From positions 2,947,113 through 3,011,112 of the forward strand of contig NZ_DF968182.1 of assembly GCF_001192835.1 (NCBI RefSeq): 64,000 nt of DNA. Direction: 5' to 3'. Source of the stretch: Lentimicrobium saccharophilum (GTDB lineage: Bacteria; Bacteroidota; Bacteroidia; Bacteroidales; Lentimicrobiaceae). Below are positions 26,056 to 39,300 of the stretch, piece after piece (within the stretch, counting starts at the first letter, position 1; each line of letters begins with the position of its first letter). The position numbers were made by a program, and so were the translations under genes. The notes below the pieces were generated by a model. It saw only the letters and a list, made by a program, of their open reading frames with translations, searched no databases and was not told the DNA's origin.

Positions 26056-26296
26056 GCAGGCATCCGGCTATGGCCCGTTTTACCAAACCCGGATTAATCA
26101 ATGCATACCAGACATTACTGAACAATTGAATTTTTGAGGGGAACCCCGGTTATCCCTTTTTTCCTTCACCTTATGCCTGTCAGGACTGCCGCCTTCGGAA
26201 AAATCCTGTAATTCATTTCCTTTTGATTTGCGATCGAAGTATCTGATTCTGATTACCTGACAAGATTATAGTTCAGGATGTATACGCCCGAAAATG
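26056..26296. other. Convergent intergenic region
   Basis: 241 bp between the ends of trpS and truB. I see no gene. GAGGGGAACCCCGG followed by TTATCCCTTTTTT around 26137-26162 is a possible weak terminator for trpS, but the pairing is poor. Confidence 0.3.
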
Positions 26297-27034
26297 TTAC
26301 ATCCCTTCCTGCTTTTCATCATCCCCGCTTCCGGATGCGGTGCCATAAGACTTTCTGATATGCGCCATCAGCTCTTCGAGTTCCCATGCATCCTTCAGCA
26401 AAAATTCACCAATTTTTGTTCGCCGGAGGGCAGTGAGGTGGGCCCCGCTATTTAGTGCCAGGCCAAAATCACGGGCAATGGAACGGATGTAGGTGCCTTT
26501 GCTGCAACTGATCCGGAAATCAACCTCCGGCATCTGAATACGGGTAATTTCAAATTCACGGATATTTACCGGGCGGGCTGACAACTCAGGATCTTTATCT
26601 TTCCGCGCGAATTTGTATGCTCTTTTCCCCCCGATCTTAATGGCTGAAAACACGGGAGGAACCTGCATGATATCGCCGGTCAGGCCTGCTGCAGCCTGCC
26701 GGATCATTTCCGGGGTAATATGGCCTGTTTCAAAGGTTTGGTCCGGTTCGTGTTCCAGGTCGAATGAAGGGGTAGTAGCGCCCAGCCTGAAGGTGCCGGT
26801 GTACTCCTTTTCCTGTCCCTGAAATTCTTCGATGCGTTTGGTAAACCTGCCCGTACAAACAATCAGCAGTCCGTCGGCCAGCGGATCGAGCGTACCTGCA
26901 TGTCCGACCTTGATCTTCTGAATGCCGCACTGTTTGCGCAGAAAATACCGGAAACGGTTGATTACATCAAACGATGACCATTTCAGCGGCTTATTGATCA
27001 GCAGGACTTCCCCTTCTTCGAAACGATAGTCCAT
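26297..27034 (-). CDS. truB: tRNA pseudouridine(55) synthase
   Basis: 245 residues; makes pseudouridine 55 in tRNA T-loops. Catalytic Asp in GHAGTLDPLADGLL (~residue 47), KPLKWSSFDVINRFR near the start, PPVFSAIKIGGKRAYKFAR and SKGTYIRSIARDFG further on. Its ATG overlaps the uppP stop codon by one base (TGATG), so translation is probably coupled. Last gene of ftsX-DUF3098-uppP-truB. Confidence 0.96.
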   Translation of the reverse strand: MDYRFEEGEVLLINKPLKWSSFDVINRFRYFLRKQCGIQKIKVGHAGTLDPLADGLLIVCTGRFTKRIEEFQGQEKEYTGTFRLGATTPSFDLEHEPDQTFETGHITPEMIRQAAAGLTGDIMQVPPVFSAIKIGGKRAYKFARKDKDPELSARPVNIREFEITRIQMPEVDFRISCSKGTYIRSIARDFGLALNSGAHLTALRRTKIGEFLLKDAWELEELMAHIRKSYGTASGSGDDEKQEGM

Positions 27035-27813
27035 CAGGCAATATTTAAATCGTAACCGAGGGCAATCATAATCAGAATTGCCAGTCCCACCAGAATGCGG
27101 TAGTATCCGAATACCCTGAAACCATACTTTGTAAGAAAACTGATAAAAGATTTGATGGCAATCATTGCCACAACAAAAGCTACGGCATTCCCGATAAGCA
27201 GGATATCGATATTTTCGGCGGTAATGGTCTGGTAATTCTGCATCAGTTTATACCCTGCCGCGGCAAACATGGTGGGCACGGCCAGGAAAAATGAAAATTC
27301 GGCGGCGGTTTTGCGGTCGAGTTTCTGGGTCATACCCCCGATAATGGTTGCCGCCGAACGCGAAACACCTGGAATCATGGCGATGCACTGAAAAAGTCCG
27401 ATTTTGAATGCCGTCGGATAGGTAACAGTCTGATCGGCAGCCGGTTTGTTGAACCACTTGTCAACGAACACCAGCACAACGCCTCCCAGCACCAGCATAA
27501 CGGCCACCACCACCACGCTTTCGAGCATGGAGTCGATGAAGTCACCGGCCAGGAAACCAATAACGGCGGCCGGAATAAAGGCAACAAAGAGTTTATAGTA
27601 AAACTGAAGGCTCTGGAAAAACCGCTTCCAGTAAAGCACGACCACCGAGAGGATGGCCCCGAACTGAATATTAACGGTAAAAGCCTTTACGAAATCATCG
27701 ATCTTCATCCCCAGCAGCTCCTGGGTAATGATCATATGGCCTGTGGAAGAGACGGGAAGGAACTCGGTAATTCCTTCGACAATCGCAATGATGATGGCCT
27801 CGATAACTGTCAT
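27034..27813 (-). CDS. uppP: Undecaprenyl-diphosphatase
   Basis: 259 residues, membrane protein with about 8 hydrophobic helices. Dephosphorylates undecaprenyl pyrophosphate to recycle the lipid carrier for cell-wall synthesis; also called BacA. Motifs [15 protein letters not shown] (residues 14-28) and [10 protein letters not shown] (~153-162) are the two conserved catalytic blocks. 3 nt after the DUF3098 gene. Confidence 0.96.
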   Translation of the reverse strand: MTVIEAIIIAIVEGITEFLPVSSTGHMIITQELLGMKIDDFVKAFTVNIQFGAILSVVVLYWKRFFQSLQFYYKLFVAFIPAAVIGFLAGDFIDSMLESVVVVAVMLVLGGVVLVFVDKWFNKPAADQTVTYPTAFKIGLFQCIAMIPGVSRSAATIIGGMTQKLDRKTAAEFSFFLAVPTMFAAAGYKLMQNYQTITAENIDILLIGNAVAFVVAMIAIKSFISFLTKYGFRVFGYYRILVGLAILIMIALGYDLNIA

Positions 27814-27816
27814 TGC

Positions 27817-28101
27817 TTAGTCGCGCGGTTTTTTCATAATCGCGAAAATTTCAATCACATACCCGGCCAGTATCAGCAGCGGGGCCAGGGTAAGCCTCCG
27901 GAAATTAAACATGCCTTCGTTGAACACGTAAGGATCGTCAGATCCTCCGCCCACCATCAGGATAAAGCCCAGGGCAATCACTGCCAGCCCGATCAGCATC
28001 AGGCGGTAATTTTCACGGCCAAAGGCAAATTGCATGGCTTTATCGCCCGCGGCGGGCGCTTTTCTGGGGGCAACTTCCTTATCGGATTTCTTTATATTCA
28101 T
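27817..28101 (-). CDS. DUF3098 membrane protein
   Basis: 94 residues from the ATG at 28101; the open frame extends to 28239, but the extra 46 residues do not fit the family. Hydrophilic Lys-rich N-terminus, then two membrane helices (YRLMLIGLAVIALGFILMVG and LAPLLILAGYVIEIFAI) with the conserved GSDDPYVFNEGMFNFRRLT between them. Function unknown; it sits between ftsX and uppP, as is common in Bacteroidota, so a link to envelope growth is plausible. Confidence 0.85.
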   Translation of the reverse strand: MNIKKSDKEVAPRKAPAAGDKAMQFAFGRENYRLMLIGLAVIALGFILMVGGGSDDPYVFNEGMFNFRRLTLAPLLILAGYVIEIFAIMKKPRD

Positions 28102-28192
28102 CGTTCCTGATTTTTGAACTCTGTGATTAACATTTATAATTTTCAACAACCGCGTAAACTTCATCTGCGACGTTGTTTTCAACAGGCTCTTC

Positions 28193-29068
28193 CTAATAAA
28201 GGCGGTCCTGACTGATGCGCAGAAATTTCCGTACGGCAAAAAAGGTGGAGGCTCCCGTTATCAGTAAGCCCAACGCCGTTACAATGCCGAACAGCGAAAG
28301 AAACATATCGATATCCTGCAGGTCAACCAGTTCGGGCAGGGCCCTGCGCGAGAAGTACAGTACAACGCCCAGCAGCACAATGGCGATCAGGGCGCTCAGA
28401 AACCCGTGCAGCAGGCTCTTCAGCAGGAAGGGCTTGCGGATAAAACGCTGCGTGGCGCCCACCAGTTGCATGCTCCGGATAATAAACCGTTTGCTGTATA
28501 CGCTCAGGCGGATGGTGTTGTTGATCAGCGCGACGGAAATCAGCAGGAGCACCAGCGTGAATGCAAGAATCACGACGCTGATCCTGCGGATATTCTGATT
28601 TACCAGTTCTACCAGTGATTTATGATAAAAAACCTCCTTCACGATGGGGTTGGCAATCAGCCGGTTTTCGAGCATCTTCAGACTGTCGTTGTTGGCGTAA
28701 TCCGCCTTCAGCCTGATGTCGATCGAAGCCAGCAGCGGGTTATATCCCAGGAAATCCACAAAATCCTCGCCCAGTTCCCTGGTCAGGTCTTCGGCGGCTT
28801 TTTCGCGGGTAATATATTCGGTGGACTTCACAAAATCTTCAAGGTCCAGCTTTTTCTGGAACTCAATGATGCCGGCCTCTTTTACCTCTTCCTTGATGAT
28901 TACCGAGAAACCGATGTTCTCCCTGACATAATTGGAGAGTTTCTGTGCATGCAGCACGATAAGACCAAGCAGGCCAAGCATAAACAGCACCAGGGAGATG
29001 CTGATGATGGTAGTGGCGGTGGAGGTTTGCAACCGCCTGCGGCTGAGTTTATCTTCGTGGCGCGACAT
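28193..29068 (-). CDS. ftsX: Cell-division protein FtsX
   Basis: 291 residues. One membrane helix near residues 20-42, an extracytoplasmic domain (~43-165), then three more helices (~170-195, 220-245, 255-280) in the FtsX/MacB-like permease fold. With FtsE it activates peptidoglycan hydrolases during division. ftsE is not in this window. First gene of the operon, divergent from leuS. Confidence 0.93.
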   Translation of the reverse strand: MSRHEDKLSRRRLQTSTATTIISISLVLFMLGLLGLIVLHAQKLSNYVRENIGFSVIIKEEVKEAGIIEFQKKLDLEDFVKSTEYITREKAAEDLTRELGEDFVDFLGYNPLLASIDIRLKADYANNDSLKMLENRLIANPIVKEVFYHKSLVELVNQNIRRISVVILAFTLVLLLISVALINNTIRLSVYSKRFIIRSMQLVGATQRFIRKPFLLKSLLHGFLSALIAIVLLGVVLYFSRRALPELVDLQDIDMFLSLFGIVTALGLLITGASTFFAVRKFLRISQDRLY

Positions 29069-29327
29069 AAGCAGGTTTATGCTGCGAAGGTAGAAAAAAA
29101 ATCTGTTCTGTCCTGTTTAAATCAGGGATGACGAAATGCGGAAAAGATCCCTCCCTGGGCTATCCGGGCGCTAAATATTTTAAAAACTTTGGTACTATCA
29201 GAAGCTTTGATATCCCGAAGGCGATCGGAATGGTTAAAAACAGCAATTCATTTAATGAACAATGCAAAGTAACCGGGACTATAAACAGGGACTTTCATCC
29301 CGCAAAAATTGAATGCCATATTCTTCC

Positions 29328-29335
29328 TACCTTTG
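29328..29335 (+). promoter_or_regulatory. -7 element of leuS
   Basis: TACCTTTG followed by CACCC, 23 bp before the leuS ATG. A TTG at 29309-29311 lies 16 bp upstream, slightly short for the consensus spacing. Within the 290-bp ftsX-leuS divergent region, which otherwise shows nothing recognisable. Confidence 0.6.
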
Positions 29336-29358
29336 CACCCTTATAAAGAAAGCGACCA

Positions 29359-32142
29359 ATGGATTACAACTACCGGGAAATAGAAAAAAAGTGGCAGCAA
29401 TTCTGGGCTGAAAACAAGACTTACAAAACTGATATTGACCACAGTAAACCAAAATATTATGTACTCGACATGTTCCCTTATCCTTCGGGTGCCGGGCTGC
29501 ATGTAGGGCATCCGCTGGGTTATATTGCCTCCGATATTTATGCACGTTACAAGCGGCTGAAGGGCTATAATGTATTGCATCCCATGGGTTACGATGCATA
29601 CGGGCTTCCAGCCGAGCAATATGCCATACAAACCGGCACGCATCCTGCCGTAACAACGGAAAAAAATATAGCCCGCTACCGGGAGCAGCTGGATAAAATC
29701 GGCTTCTCTTACGACTGGGACCGCGAGGTGCGCACCAGCGATCCGGCGTATTACAAATGGACCCAATGGACCTTTGTGCAGCTTTTCCACTCATGGTATA
29801 ACAAAATCACCCATAAAGCGGAGCCTGTCAGCACCCTGATTGCGGCATTCGAAAAATCGGGCAATGCGGGGGTTGAGGCGGCATGCAGCGATACCCCGGT
29901 ATTTACTGCCGCGGAATGGCATTCGATGAATGAACCACAGCAGCAGCAGGTGCTGATGAACTTTCGCCTTGCTTATCTGGCAGACACCATGGTAAACTGG
30001 TGCCCTGCCCTGGGTACGGTGCTGGCCAACGACGAGGTAAGCGACGGATTTTCGGTGCGCGGAGGGCACCCGGTTGAACGCAAAACCATGAAACAATGGC
30101 TGCTGCGCATCACCGCCTATGCCGACCGCCTGCTCGACGGCCTCGACCACATCGACTGGCCGGAATCACTCAAAGAGATACAGCGCAACTGGATCGGTCG
30201 TTCGGAAGGCTGCTCAGCGGAGTTCGCCATTAAAGGATTCGATCAGAAACTGGAAATATTCACCACCCGGGCGGATACCATGTTCGGGGTAACGTTTATG
30301 GTACTTGCCCCGGAGCATCCGTTTGTAGAAACCATCACCACACCCGGATGCCGCGCCAGGGTGGAAGAATATGTGCAATGGGCCAAAAACCGCAGCGAAC
30401 GCGAACGCATGACCGAGGTAAAAAAAGTTACCGGTGAATTTACCGGCGCCTATGCCATCAATCCGCTGAATGGCGAAGAAATTCCCATCTGGGTGGCCGA
30501 TTACGTGCTGATGGGCTACGGAACCGGAGCCATTATGGCAGTGCCGGGCCACGACAGCCGCGACTTTGCCTTTGCACGGCATTTCGGATTGCCCGTCCGC
30601 CAGGTGGTTTCCCGTCAGGGCGAAACACCGGTCGATCCGTCGGAATGGGAAGATTCCTACGACTCCAAAGAGGGGGTGATGATCAACAGCGGCTTCATCA
30701 CCGGTCTTGAAGTAAAAGAAGCCATCACCACCACCATCCGGAAAATAGAAGAGATGGGGATTGGCTACGGAAAGGTGAACTTCCGGCTGCGCGATGCCAT
30801 TTTCAGCCGGCAGCGCTACTGGGGGGAGCCATTCCCGGTTTACTACAAAAACGGCATGCCCTACGCCCTTAGTGAAGAAGAACTACCGCTCGAATTGCCG
30901 GAAGTGGATGCCTATCTCCCTACCGAATCAGGCGAACCCCCTCTTGCCCGTGCAAAAAACTGGACAACCAAAGAAGGGTTTCCTCTCGAAACCAACACCA
31001 TGCCCGGTTTTGCCGGATCAAGCGGTTACTATCTCCGCTACATGGACCCCCGCAACGATCGGGAATACTTTTCAAAAGATGCCAACGGGTACTGGAAAAG
31101 CGTGGATCTTTACATGGGAGGGGCCGAACATGCCACCGGCCACCTGATCTACGCGCGTTTCTGGAATAAGTTCCTGTTTGACATCGGGCTTGCCATTGAA
31201 GATGAACCGTTTAAGAAACTCATCAACCAGGGAATGATTCAGGGGCGTTCCAATTTTGTGTACAGGGTAACGGGAACCAACAAGTTTGTGAGCTACAACC
31301 TGAAAAAAGACTATGACGTTCAGGCCATTCATGTAGATGTAAATATTGTACACAACGATGTTCTTGACATAGAAGCGTTTATCCGCTGGCAACCCCAGTT
31401 CGAAGGAGCTGATTTTATACTTGAAGACGGAAAATACATGTGTGGCTGGGAAGTGGAGAAGATGTCGAAATCGAAGTACAACGTACAAAATCCCGATGAC
31501 CTTATCGAGCGTTACGGTGCCGATACCCTGCGTTTGTACGAAATGTTCCTGGGCCCGCTCGAGCAGTCGAAGCCCTGGGATACCAACGGCATTGAAGGCG
31601 TTTTCAGGTTTATCCGTAAACTCTGGAAACTTTACCACGATTACGACAATAACTTTAACGTCAGCGAAGGTGCTCCATCGGCAGCGGAGCTGAAAGTACT
31701 GCATAAGACAATTAAAAAAGTGCAGGATGATATCGAACGGTTTTCGTTCAACACCGCCGTGAGTTCGTTTATGATCTGTGTGAATGAGCTTACCGACCTT
31801 AAATGCAACAACAGAAGCATCCTGAGCGAACTTACCATACTGATATCGCCCTATGCCCCGCATATTGCCGAAGAATTATGGAGTTTGCTCGGCAACTCAG
31901 AAAGTGTGACACAAGTTGCATTCCCTGAATTCAATGAAAGTTACATTGTAGAAAACACCTTCGCGTATCCTGTTTCATTCAACGGAAAAATGCGTTTCAG
32001 GCTTGAATTGCCGCTGGGCCTTCCGGTTCCCGAAATAGAGAAAGCCGTGGTATCGGCACCGGAATCGGCCAAATGGCTCGAAGGAAAGCCGCCCAGGAAG
32101 GTTATCGTGGTGCCGGGAAAGATCGTGAATGTAGTGGTGTAA
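29359..32142 (+). CDS. leuS: Leucyl-tRNA synthetase
   Basis: 927 residues. Class [17 protein letters not shown] (HIGH-type, ~43-58), an editing domain (~240-430) with the [14 protein letters not shown] block, and KMSKSKYN (KMSKS, ~705). Bacteroidota-typical insertions account for the length. Charges tRNA-Leu and hydrolyses mischarged tRNA. Confidence 0.97.
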   Translation: MDYNYREIEKKWQQFWAENKTYKTDIDHSKPKYYVLDMFPYPSGAGLHVGHPLGYIASDIYARYKRLKGYNVLHPMGYDAYGLPAEQYAIQTGTHPAVTTEKNIARYREQLDKIGFSYDWDREVRTSDPAYYKWTQWTFVQLFHSWYNKITHKAEPVSTLIAAFEKSGNAGVEAACSDTPVFTAAEWHSMNEPQQQQVLMNFRLAYLADTMVNWCPALGTVLANDEVSDGFSVRGGHPVERKTMKQWLLRITAYADRLLDGLDHIDWPESLKEIQRNWIGRSEGCSAEFAIKGFDQKLEIFTTRADTMFGVTFMVLAPEHPFVETITTPGCRARVEEYVQWAKNRSERERMTEVKKVTGEFTGAYAINPLNGEEIPIWVADYVLMGYGTGAIMAVPGHDSRDFAFARHFGLPVRQVVSRQGETPVDPSEWEDSYDSKEGVMINSGFITGLEVKEAITTTIRKIEEMGIGYGKVNFRLRDAIFSRQRYWGEPFPVYYKNGMPYALSEEELPLELPEVDAYLPTESGEPPLARAKNWTTKEGFPLETNTMPGFAGSSGYYLRYMDPRNDREYFSKDANGYWKSVDLYMGGAEHATGHLIYARFWNKFLFDIGLAIEDEPFKKLINQGMIQGRSNFVYRVTGTNKFVSYNLKKDYDVQAIHVDVNIVHNDVLDIEAFIRWQPQFEGADFILEDGKYMCGWEVEKMSKSKYNVQNPDDLIERYGADTLRLYEMFLGPLEQSKPWDTNGIEGVFRFIRKLWKLYHDYDNNFNVSEGAPSAAELKVLHKTIKKVQDDIERFSFNTAVSSFMICVNELTDLKCNNRSILSELTILISPYAPHIAEELWSLLGNSESVTQVAFPEFNESYIVENTFAYPVSFNGKMRFRLELPLGLPVPEIEKAVVSAPESAKWLEGKPPRKVIVVPGKIVNVVV

Positions 32143-32376
32143 CAGGATCTTTATCCTCCGCGCCCCGCAATAGTCTGTATATCCAATCATCAGCCCGTGC
32201 ATTCCCGAAACGATTGCTTCAAGGTTCCATCTGCTGACGGAACAGTTGTTTCTATGTAATACTGAATACACCCGATTCTCCTTTTTACAAGTAACATTGG
32301 TCCTGTTTATTTGTTAAACAAAAGGCAATTCCCCGTTTTGGAACACTTTTTGCAAACTTTGCAGAAAACAGGACTG

Positions 32377-33219
32377 ATGAATAAAAGGCGAAATATATCC
32401 GGGTATCTTCTTTTCACCATGTTGGTACTGATTGTTGGTACGGGCTATTCCCAGACTTACCGGATTGTTGACAATACTGCCTTTGGTCATGGCGAAAAAC
32501 TTACCTTCAGGGTGTATTACCATTCCCTGCTTACCGGAAAAGTCACCGCCGGTGAAGCAAAACTCGAAGTAAAGAATAAACCGGTAACCAAAAGCGGCCG
32601 TGAAACATACCACGTAATAGGCTCCGGGCAATCGAAAGGCGCTTTTAACTTCTTTTTTAAAGTGGACGACCGTTTCGAAACCTTTATTGACCGTGAAGCA
32701 CTGATTCCCTGGTATTTTATCCGCCGTACCCGCGAAGGAGGTTACAAAAAGGACGATGAAGTCACCTTCAGGCAGAACAACGGACTTGCCATAAGCCGGA
32801 ATGCCGTGAAGAAGATTCCCGAAAATACCCAGGATATTCTATCCGTTTTCTATTATGCACGTACCCTCGACATTACCGGGGTAAAGCCAAATGAATCCTT
32901 TCCCCTCTCCTTTTTCCTCGACGACTCCCTCTACGTATCCAAAATTGTTTTTCTGGGGCGTGAACAACTGAAAACCGAACTTGGCACCTTTAACTGCCTG
33001 AAATTTAAACCCATGGTTATTAAAGGTGAAGTATTCAGCGAGCCTTACCCTATGGAATTGTACATCACCGACGACCTCAACCGCCTTCCGGTAATGGTGA
33101 AATCGGCGGTCATCGTTGGTTCCGTCAAAATGGAACTCGTCAGTTACGAAGGCCTGAGAAATCCCCTTTCCTCAAAAGTGCCTTCAGGTAACGGAAACGG
33201 CGCAGCATCAAAGAAATAG
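32377..33219 (+). CDS. DUF3108 domain exported protein
   Basis: 280 residues from the ATG at 32377 (a TTG/ATG-in-frame extension to 32311 is less likely). Signal peptide NISGYLLFTMLVLIVGTGYSQ, then a beta-rich DUF3108 domain: AFGHGEKLTFRVYYHSLLTGKVTAGEAKL, FRQNNGLAISRN, PMELYITDDLNRLPVMVKSAV. Periplasmic or outer-membrane associated; function unknown. Followed at ~105 bp by the alpha-2-macroglobulin-like gene. Confidence 0.8.
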   Translation: MNKRRNISGYLLFTMLVLIVGTGYSQTYRIVDNTAFGHGEKLTFRVYYHSLLTGKVTAGEAKLEVKNKPVTKSGRETYHVIGSGQSKGAFNFFFKVDDRFETFIDREALIPWYFIRRTREGGYKKDDEVTFRQNNGLAISRNAVKKIPENTQDILSVFYYARTLDITGVKPNESFPLSFFLDDSLYVSKIVFLGREQLKTELGTFNCLKFKPMVIKGEVFSEPYPMELYITDDLNRLPVMVKSAVIVGSVKMELVSYEGLRNPLSSKVPSGNGNGAASKK

Positions 33220-33324
33220 CCATTTTTATGGAAATAAGCCGTAACTTGCATCTAATAATTACCCTTTCGGAGGGATACTGAAATTTCATTAATTTCTTTG
33301 AATTGAAAATAACAAATTCTTCTT

Positions 33325-36300
33325 ATGAAAAAGTATATTTTTCTGGCCATCAGCCTGCTATTTGTCATGGCAACCGCCATTGCCCTGGGTTTCTTTCATT
33401 CATTTCAATCCGCAACCGCTAAACCTGATCAGGGGATGACAACAATCAGCAACGGAAAAGGGATCTGGAAAACGGTGGACTCCCTGGTAGCGCAGGGGCT
33501 TCCGCAGTCGGCGCTGGAGCTGGTGAATGCCTACCTTCCGGAAACGGAACGGAAGGGCGATATCCCGGAATTCCTGAAGGCATCGATCTATCAATTAAGG
33601 CTGCGCAGCGATTTTGAGGAAAATTTCATTGAAAATTATATCGGTGAAACAGAAAAAAATCTGTCCCTAAAAGCGGAACCTGCAAGGCAGGTGCTGAACT
33701 CCATGCTGGCTGAGCTCTACTGGCAGTATTATCAGCAAAACCGCTACCGCATCCTCGATCAGACCGTTGTAAAGAATGACCAGTCAACGGATATGGCGAC
33801 CTGGGATGCCCGTCGCTTTGTGGAAAAGGTTTCACAGCATTACCATGCCTCTCTTTCAGATGCCGGTCTGCTGCAGTCGGTCTCACTGAAAGGGTACGAT
33901 CCCATACTTGAAACCGCGGAAGGATCGAAAAAATTCAGGCCAACGCTTTATGACTTCCTGGCGCACAGGGCCATCGATTTCTTTATGAACGACGAAGCCT
34001 CCCTTACCCGCCCTGTAAGGCCCTTTACGATGCAGGATCCCGGCCTGCTGGCTGAGCCTGATGTATTTGCAAAGCTTAACATAGAAACGTCTGACAGCCT
34101 CTCCTTTCATTATCAGGCGTTAAGGATCGCGCAGTCAGTGGAAAAATTCCACACCGGCTCCGGCGATCCGCTACCGCTGATGGATGCCGCCCTTAAACGC
34201 CTCGATTTTGTAAAGACCAACGGTAACGTAAGGTCGGCCGACAGCCTGTACCTGGCCACCCTGCTCCGGCTGGAGGAAAAATACAGGGGCAATGTGGTTG
34301 CCGCCGATGTAATTGAAAAAATTGCCCGCTTCTGGCAGGAAAAAGAAGAGGGTTTTAAGGCCCCGGGAGAGGAAACCGGCCGCAATTACGTGATTGCCCG
34401 CGATTGGTGCCTGAAAGCCATCGGACAGTATCCCGGAAGTGATGGTGCGAAAAATTGCCGGATTATCCTGAATTCCATCGAAGCGCCATCGCTGAGTATT
34501 ACCCTTGGCAGGGAAGTGATGCCGGGCAGGGAATTTCCCCTGCTGGTCAATTTCAGAAATACCCGGCAACTTTGGTTCCGCCTGATAGAATTAAACTACG
34601 ACGAAAATGTCAATGTGAAACAGGAACTCTACAGCGAACGTTCGGCTGAAAAATACCTGAAACTGAAATCCCTGAAAGAGTGGAACATCCGTCTGCCCGA
34701 AACCGGAGATTACAAAAGTCACAACATTGAGGCAATCCACCCGGCCACCGAAGCGGGATACCACCTCCTGATTGTATCTTCCAACAGCGCTTTCGACCCG
34801 AAAAGCAGTCCGGTTGCCATGCAGGACTTCTGGTCATCGGCCCTCAGCTATGTAAACCGGAGAAACACCGATGGTTCGGGTGTTTTCAGGGTGTTGAACC
34901 GGGAAACCGGCGAGCCCGTAAAAGATGTTAAAATCCAGACCTTTACCCGTGAGTATAACTACCGGACACGCAGTAATGAGCGGAAAAACGGGGATGTCTA
35001 CCGCAGCGATGCGGAAGGAATGTTCCTGGTTAAAAGCACAGGTGAACGGAACTACAGGAACCTCTCTTTCGATTTCACCCTGGATAATGACCGCCTGGTA
35101 GCTGAAAACTATTTTTCACCCTACCGCGACATCCGTCAGAACAGAGGGGAAAAAACCCGGACATTCCTGTTTACCGACCGCTCCATATACCGGCCGGGAC
35201 AAACCATTTATTTCAAGGGAATAGTTGTCGGCACGGAAGAGGACAATAACCGGATTTTGACCGGCAACCAATCGGTGGTTTCAATTTTCGATGCCAATGG
35301 CCGGGAAATTTCGTCGCTTGAGGTGACCTCAAATAAATACGGTTCATTCAGCGGTTCTTTCGTACTTCCGGTTTCAGGTCCGGGCGGTCAGTACCGCATC
35401 GACAATAAAAGCGGAAGCGCCTATTTTAATGTGGAAGAGTACAAACGACCGAAATTTGAAGTGGAATTTATGCCTGTTAAAGGCAGTTACCGGCTGAATG
35501 AACAGGTTACTGTTCCGGGCAGGGCCGAAAGTTATACCGGAGTTCCGGTAAGCGGGGCCGTGGTCAGCTACCGGGTGGTACGTTCGGTTTCATGGCCGTT
35601 TTTCAGGTTTGGATGGGGTTATTATCCGTTTCACCGGCCCGAAAGTGAAATAGCCAACGGAACCCTTAATACGGAACCGGATGGCACATTTTCGATCAGC
35701 TTCACGGCGGTGCCCGATCCGCAGGCACAGCTGAAAAACAACCCGCTATTCACCTACACCATCTATTCGGATGTAACCGATATCAACGGGGAAACCCGTT
35801 CGGCGACAACGGTGGTACAGGTAAGCAACAAAGCGCTGCTGGCGGAATTGTCGGTTCCTGAAATCATCAACCGTGAAGCGGGAAGCAGTTACAAACTGAG
35901 TACCACAAATCTGAACGGCGAAAAAACTCCGGTTGATGTAAGCGTGGAGGTATTTGCCCTGAATGAGCCTGCGCGCTATACCCGCCCGCGCTTGTGGGAT
36001 GCTCCGGATACGGCTGTCTATTCCCGTGAAGAATTTATCCGAAGGCTGCCTTCCGATGTTTTTCTGAACGAGGATAAAACACCGGGAGAAAAGGGAAAAT
36101 CCGTTTTCAGGAAGAACTATCATACCGCAAGCGACAGCATGGTTTCCTTCGCGGGACTGGATAAATGGGATCCCGGCCGTTACCTGATCAGCCTGAGCGC
36201 CGTGGATGCATTCGGTGAGCGGGTTACGGTTGATAAAGTGGTAAGGATCATTTCACCGGAATCGAAAAAAGCGCCGGCGAATGAGGCTTTGTGGGCCTAT

Positions 36301-39300
36301 TTACTTACCCCGGCTCCGAAAGCGGGGGAAACAATCCGCTTACTGACTGCCTCAGCCCTGAAAAACGCCCGGATGTACTTTGAAGTGATGATGCAGGAGC
36401 AATCGGTTCACCGTGAACGGATAAAGATTTCACAGGCTCAGGCGGTGCTTTCTTACAAAATACCGGAGACTTTTACCGGAGAAGTAAAAATCAGTCTGAC
36501 CCTGGTCTATGACAACCGCAGCTATCATTATTCAACCGCCGTGACTATCCCCGACAGCCGGAATCAGCTCAATGTGGCTTTTGAAACTTTCCGGAGTCCC
36601 CTATTGCCCGGAGGTACCGAAAAATGGAAGCTTAAGATTACAGATCCTGGTCAAAAGCCGTTGGATGCGGAATTGCTGGCCGGTATGTACGATGCATCCC
36701 TGGATGCCATTTTACCGCATAACTGGTATTTTAATCTTTCGGAAAAGCAATACAACAATCCTGAGTGGGAAACCCGGAACGCATTTGCTTCCGGCACGGG
36801 ATATACCCTTCCCGGACTGACCACTGAACCTGTTTATCCGGCAATCCGCAGCTATGACGCCTTAAACTGGTTCGGATACGGCATGTACGGAGGATTCCGG
36901 CGGTTTGCTGCGGGAAGGACTGCCAGAATGATGAAAAACATGGAAGAAAGCATGCCTGAGGCAATGGCTGTTACACCGTCCGCGGACGATACAGATGGCC
37001 TGATCAGCGATCAGACGTTGGCAGAACCCGGAGCCGTAAAACAGGCCGAACCCCCGCAAATCCGGCGAAATCTGAACGAAACGGCATTCTTTTATCCCCA
37101 CCTTACCACCAATGCGGAAGGAGAGGTCTGGGTGGAGTTTACCGTACCAGAAGCCCTTACCCGCTGGAATTTCATGGGACTTGCGCACACCACCGGTTTG
37201 CGATACGGGCAGTTCAGCAAAGAAGTGGTTACCCGCAAAGAGCTGATGGTTACTCCAAACCTGCCCCGCTTTTTCCGTGAAGGGGATAAAATGGTAATTC
37301 AGACGAAAGTCAGCAGCCTTGCTGATAATCCGGTACAGGGAACCGCCCGGCTTGAATTGTTCGATGCCCTGACCATGATGCCGGCAGATGCCGTTTTCGG
37401 AAATTCCCTTTCATCCGAACCGTTTGAACTTGAACCGGCCGGGAATACCGCTGTGGAATGGCAGATCGCCATACCCGAAGGTATGGAGGCCGTGATGGTG
37501 CGGATAACAGCCGTTGCCGGAAATCACAGCGACGGGGAAGAGGTGATGCTGCCGGTGCTGACCAACCGTATGCTGGTTACCGAAACCCTGCCCCTGCCCA
37601 TCAACGGAAACGAATCCAGATCATTTGATTTCAGCAAAATGACAGAACAGCCGGGGGGTAGCCAAACCTTACGAAACCATCGTCTGACGCTTGAATTTAC
37701 ATCCAATCCTGCCTGGTACGCGGTGCAGGCCCTCCCCTATCTTGCCGGACAAACGCATGAAAACTCCGATGCGGTATTTAACCGGCTGTATGCCAACAGT
37801 CTTGCTTCATATATTGCAAACAGCAGTCCGAAGATCCGTGCCGTTTTTGAAACCTGGAAGAACCTCAGCCCGGATGCCCTGCTTTCGAATCTGGAAAAGA
37901 ATCAGGAACTGAAAGCCCTGGTGCTGGAGGAAACGCCCTGGCTGATGGAAGGAAAGAACGAGTCGGAGCAAAAACAGCGCATTGCCCTGATGTTTGATGT
38001 AAACCGTATGGCATCCATGCAGGAGGCCGCGAAACAGAAACTTCAGCAAATGCAGTCGGCCAACGGCGGATGGCCCTGGTTTGAGGGCATGCCCGAAAGC
38101 CGGTACATTACCCAGCTCATTATGACAGGCTTCGGACGCCTGCATTATCTGAAAGTTATGGATCTGAAGCAGGACCCGGCTTCCCTCGAAATGATCAGCC
38201 GGGCCAGCAGCTACCTGAACATGCGGATGACCGAAGACTACAACCGGATTATGAAGGACCATCCCAAAGACTTCGACAAACAGCATCCGGGTCTGGAGCA
38301 TCTGCAATACCTGTTTGCATCAGGTTATCTGCAGGATGTTATCCGTAAAGATGATAAAGCTTCGGATGCGCTGGCTTATTTTGGAAAACAGGCCCGGAAA
38401 TACTGGACATCGCAGGGCTTGTACGCTCAGGGAATGATTGCGCTCTGGGCCGGCCGCAACGGGGATCTGAAAACGGCCAATGCCATTATGAAATCGCTGC
38501 TTGAACGGGCAATTACACATCCTGAACTGGGCATGTACTGGCGCGACAACCGGGGAGGGTATTTCTGGCATCAGGCTCCGGTGGAAACCCAGGCCCTGCT
38601 GATTGAACTGTTCGAAGAACTTGGCAATGATCCGAAAGCCGTTGACCAGATGAAAACCTGGCTGCTGAAGCAGAAGCAGACGCAACGCTGGGCTACCTCA
38701 CGTGCAACCGCCGATGCCGTTTACGCGCTGCTGCTTCGTGGAGGCGACTGGCTGCAAACCGGATCCGGTATAAGCGTAACCCTGGGAGGCAAACCCGTTG
38801 AGATGGCATCGCGCGACAACCAACCTGAAGCCGGCACGGGTTATGTGAAAACCATCTGGCAGGGCGATGAGATACTGCCCGCAATGGGCAAAATAGAAGT
38901 CAGTAAATCGACCGCCGGTCCGGCCTGGGGTGCCATGTACTGGCAGTATTTCGAAAACCTCGACAAGATTTCGGGACACGACAGTCCGCTGAAGATCAGC
39001 AGCAGGCTTTATATAAAATCCAATACCGATGCCGGACCTGTTCTCGAAGAAATCAGCGGGGAAAAGCCCGTCAGGGTCGGCCAGCAGGTAGTAGTCAGGG
39101 TAGAACTTCGCACCGACCGAGATCTGAAATTTGTACACCTGAAAAGCATGCGGGCGGCAGGTTTCGAGCCGGTTAACACCCTTTCGGGATACAGGTGGAA
39201 CGGCGGACTGGGTTATTACGAAAACACCCGCGATGCCGCTTCGAATTTCTTCTTCAACTACCTGCCGAAAGGCACCTGGGTGTTTGAATATACACTGACA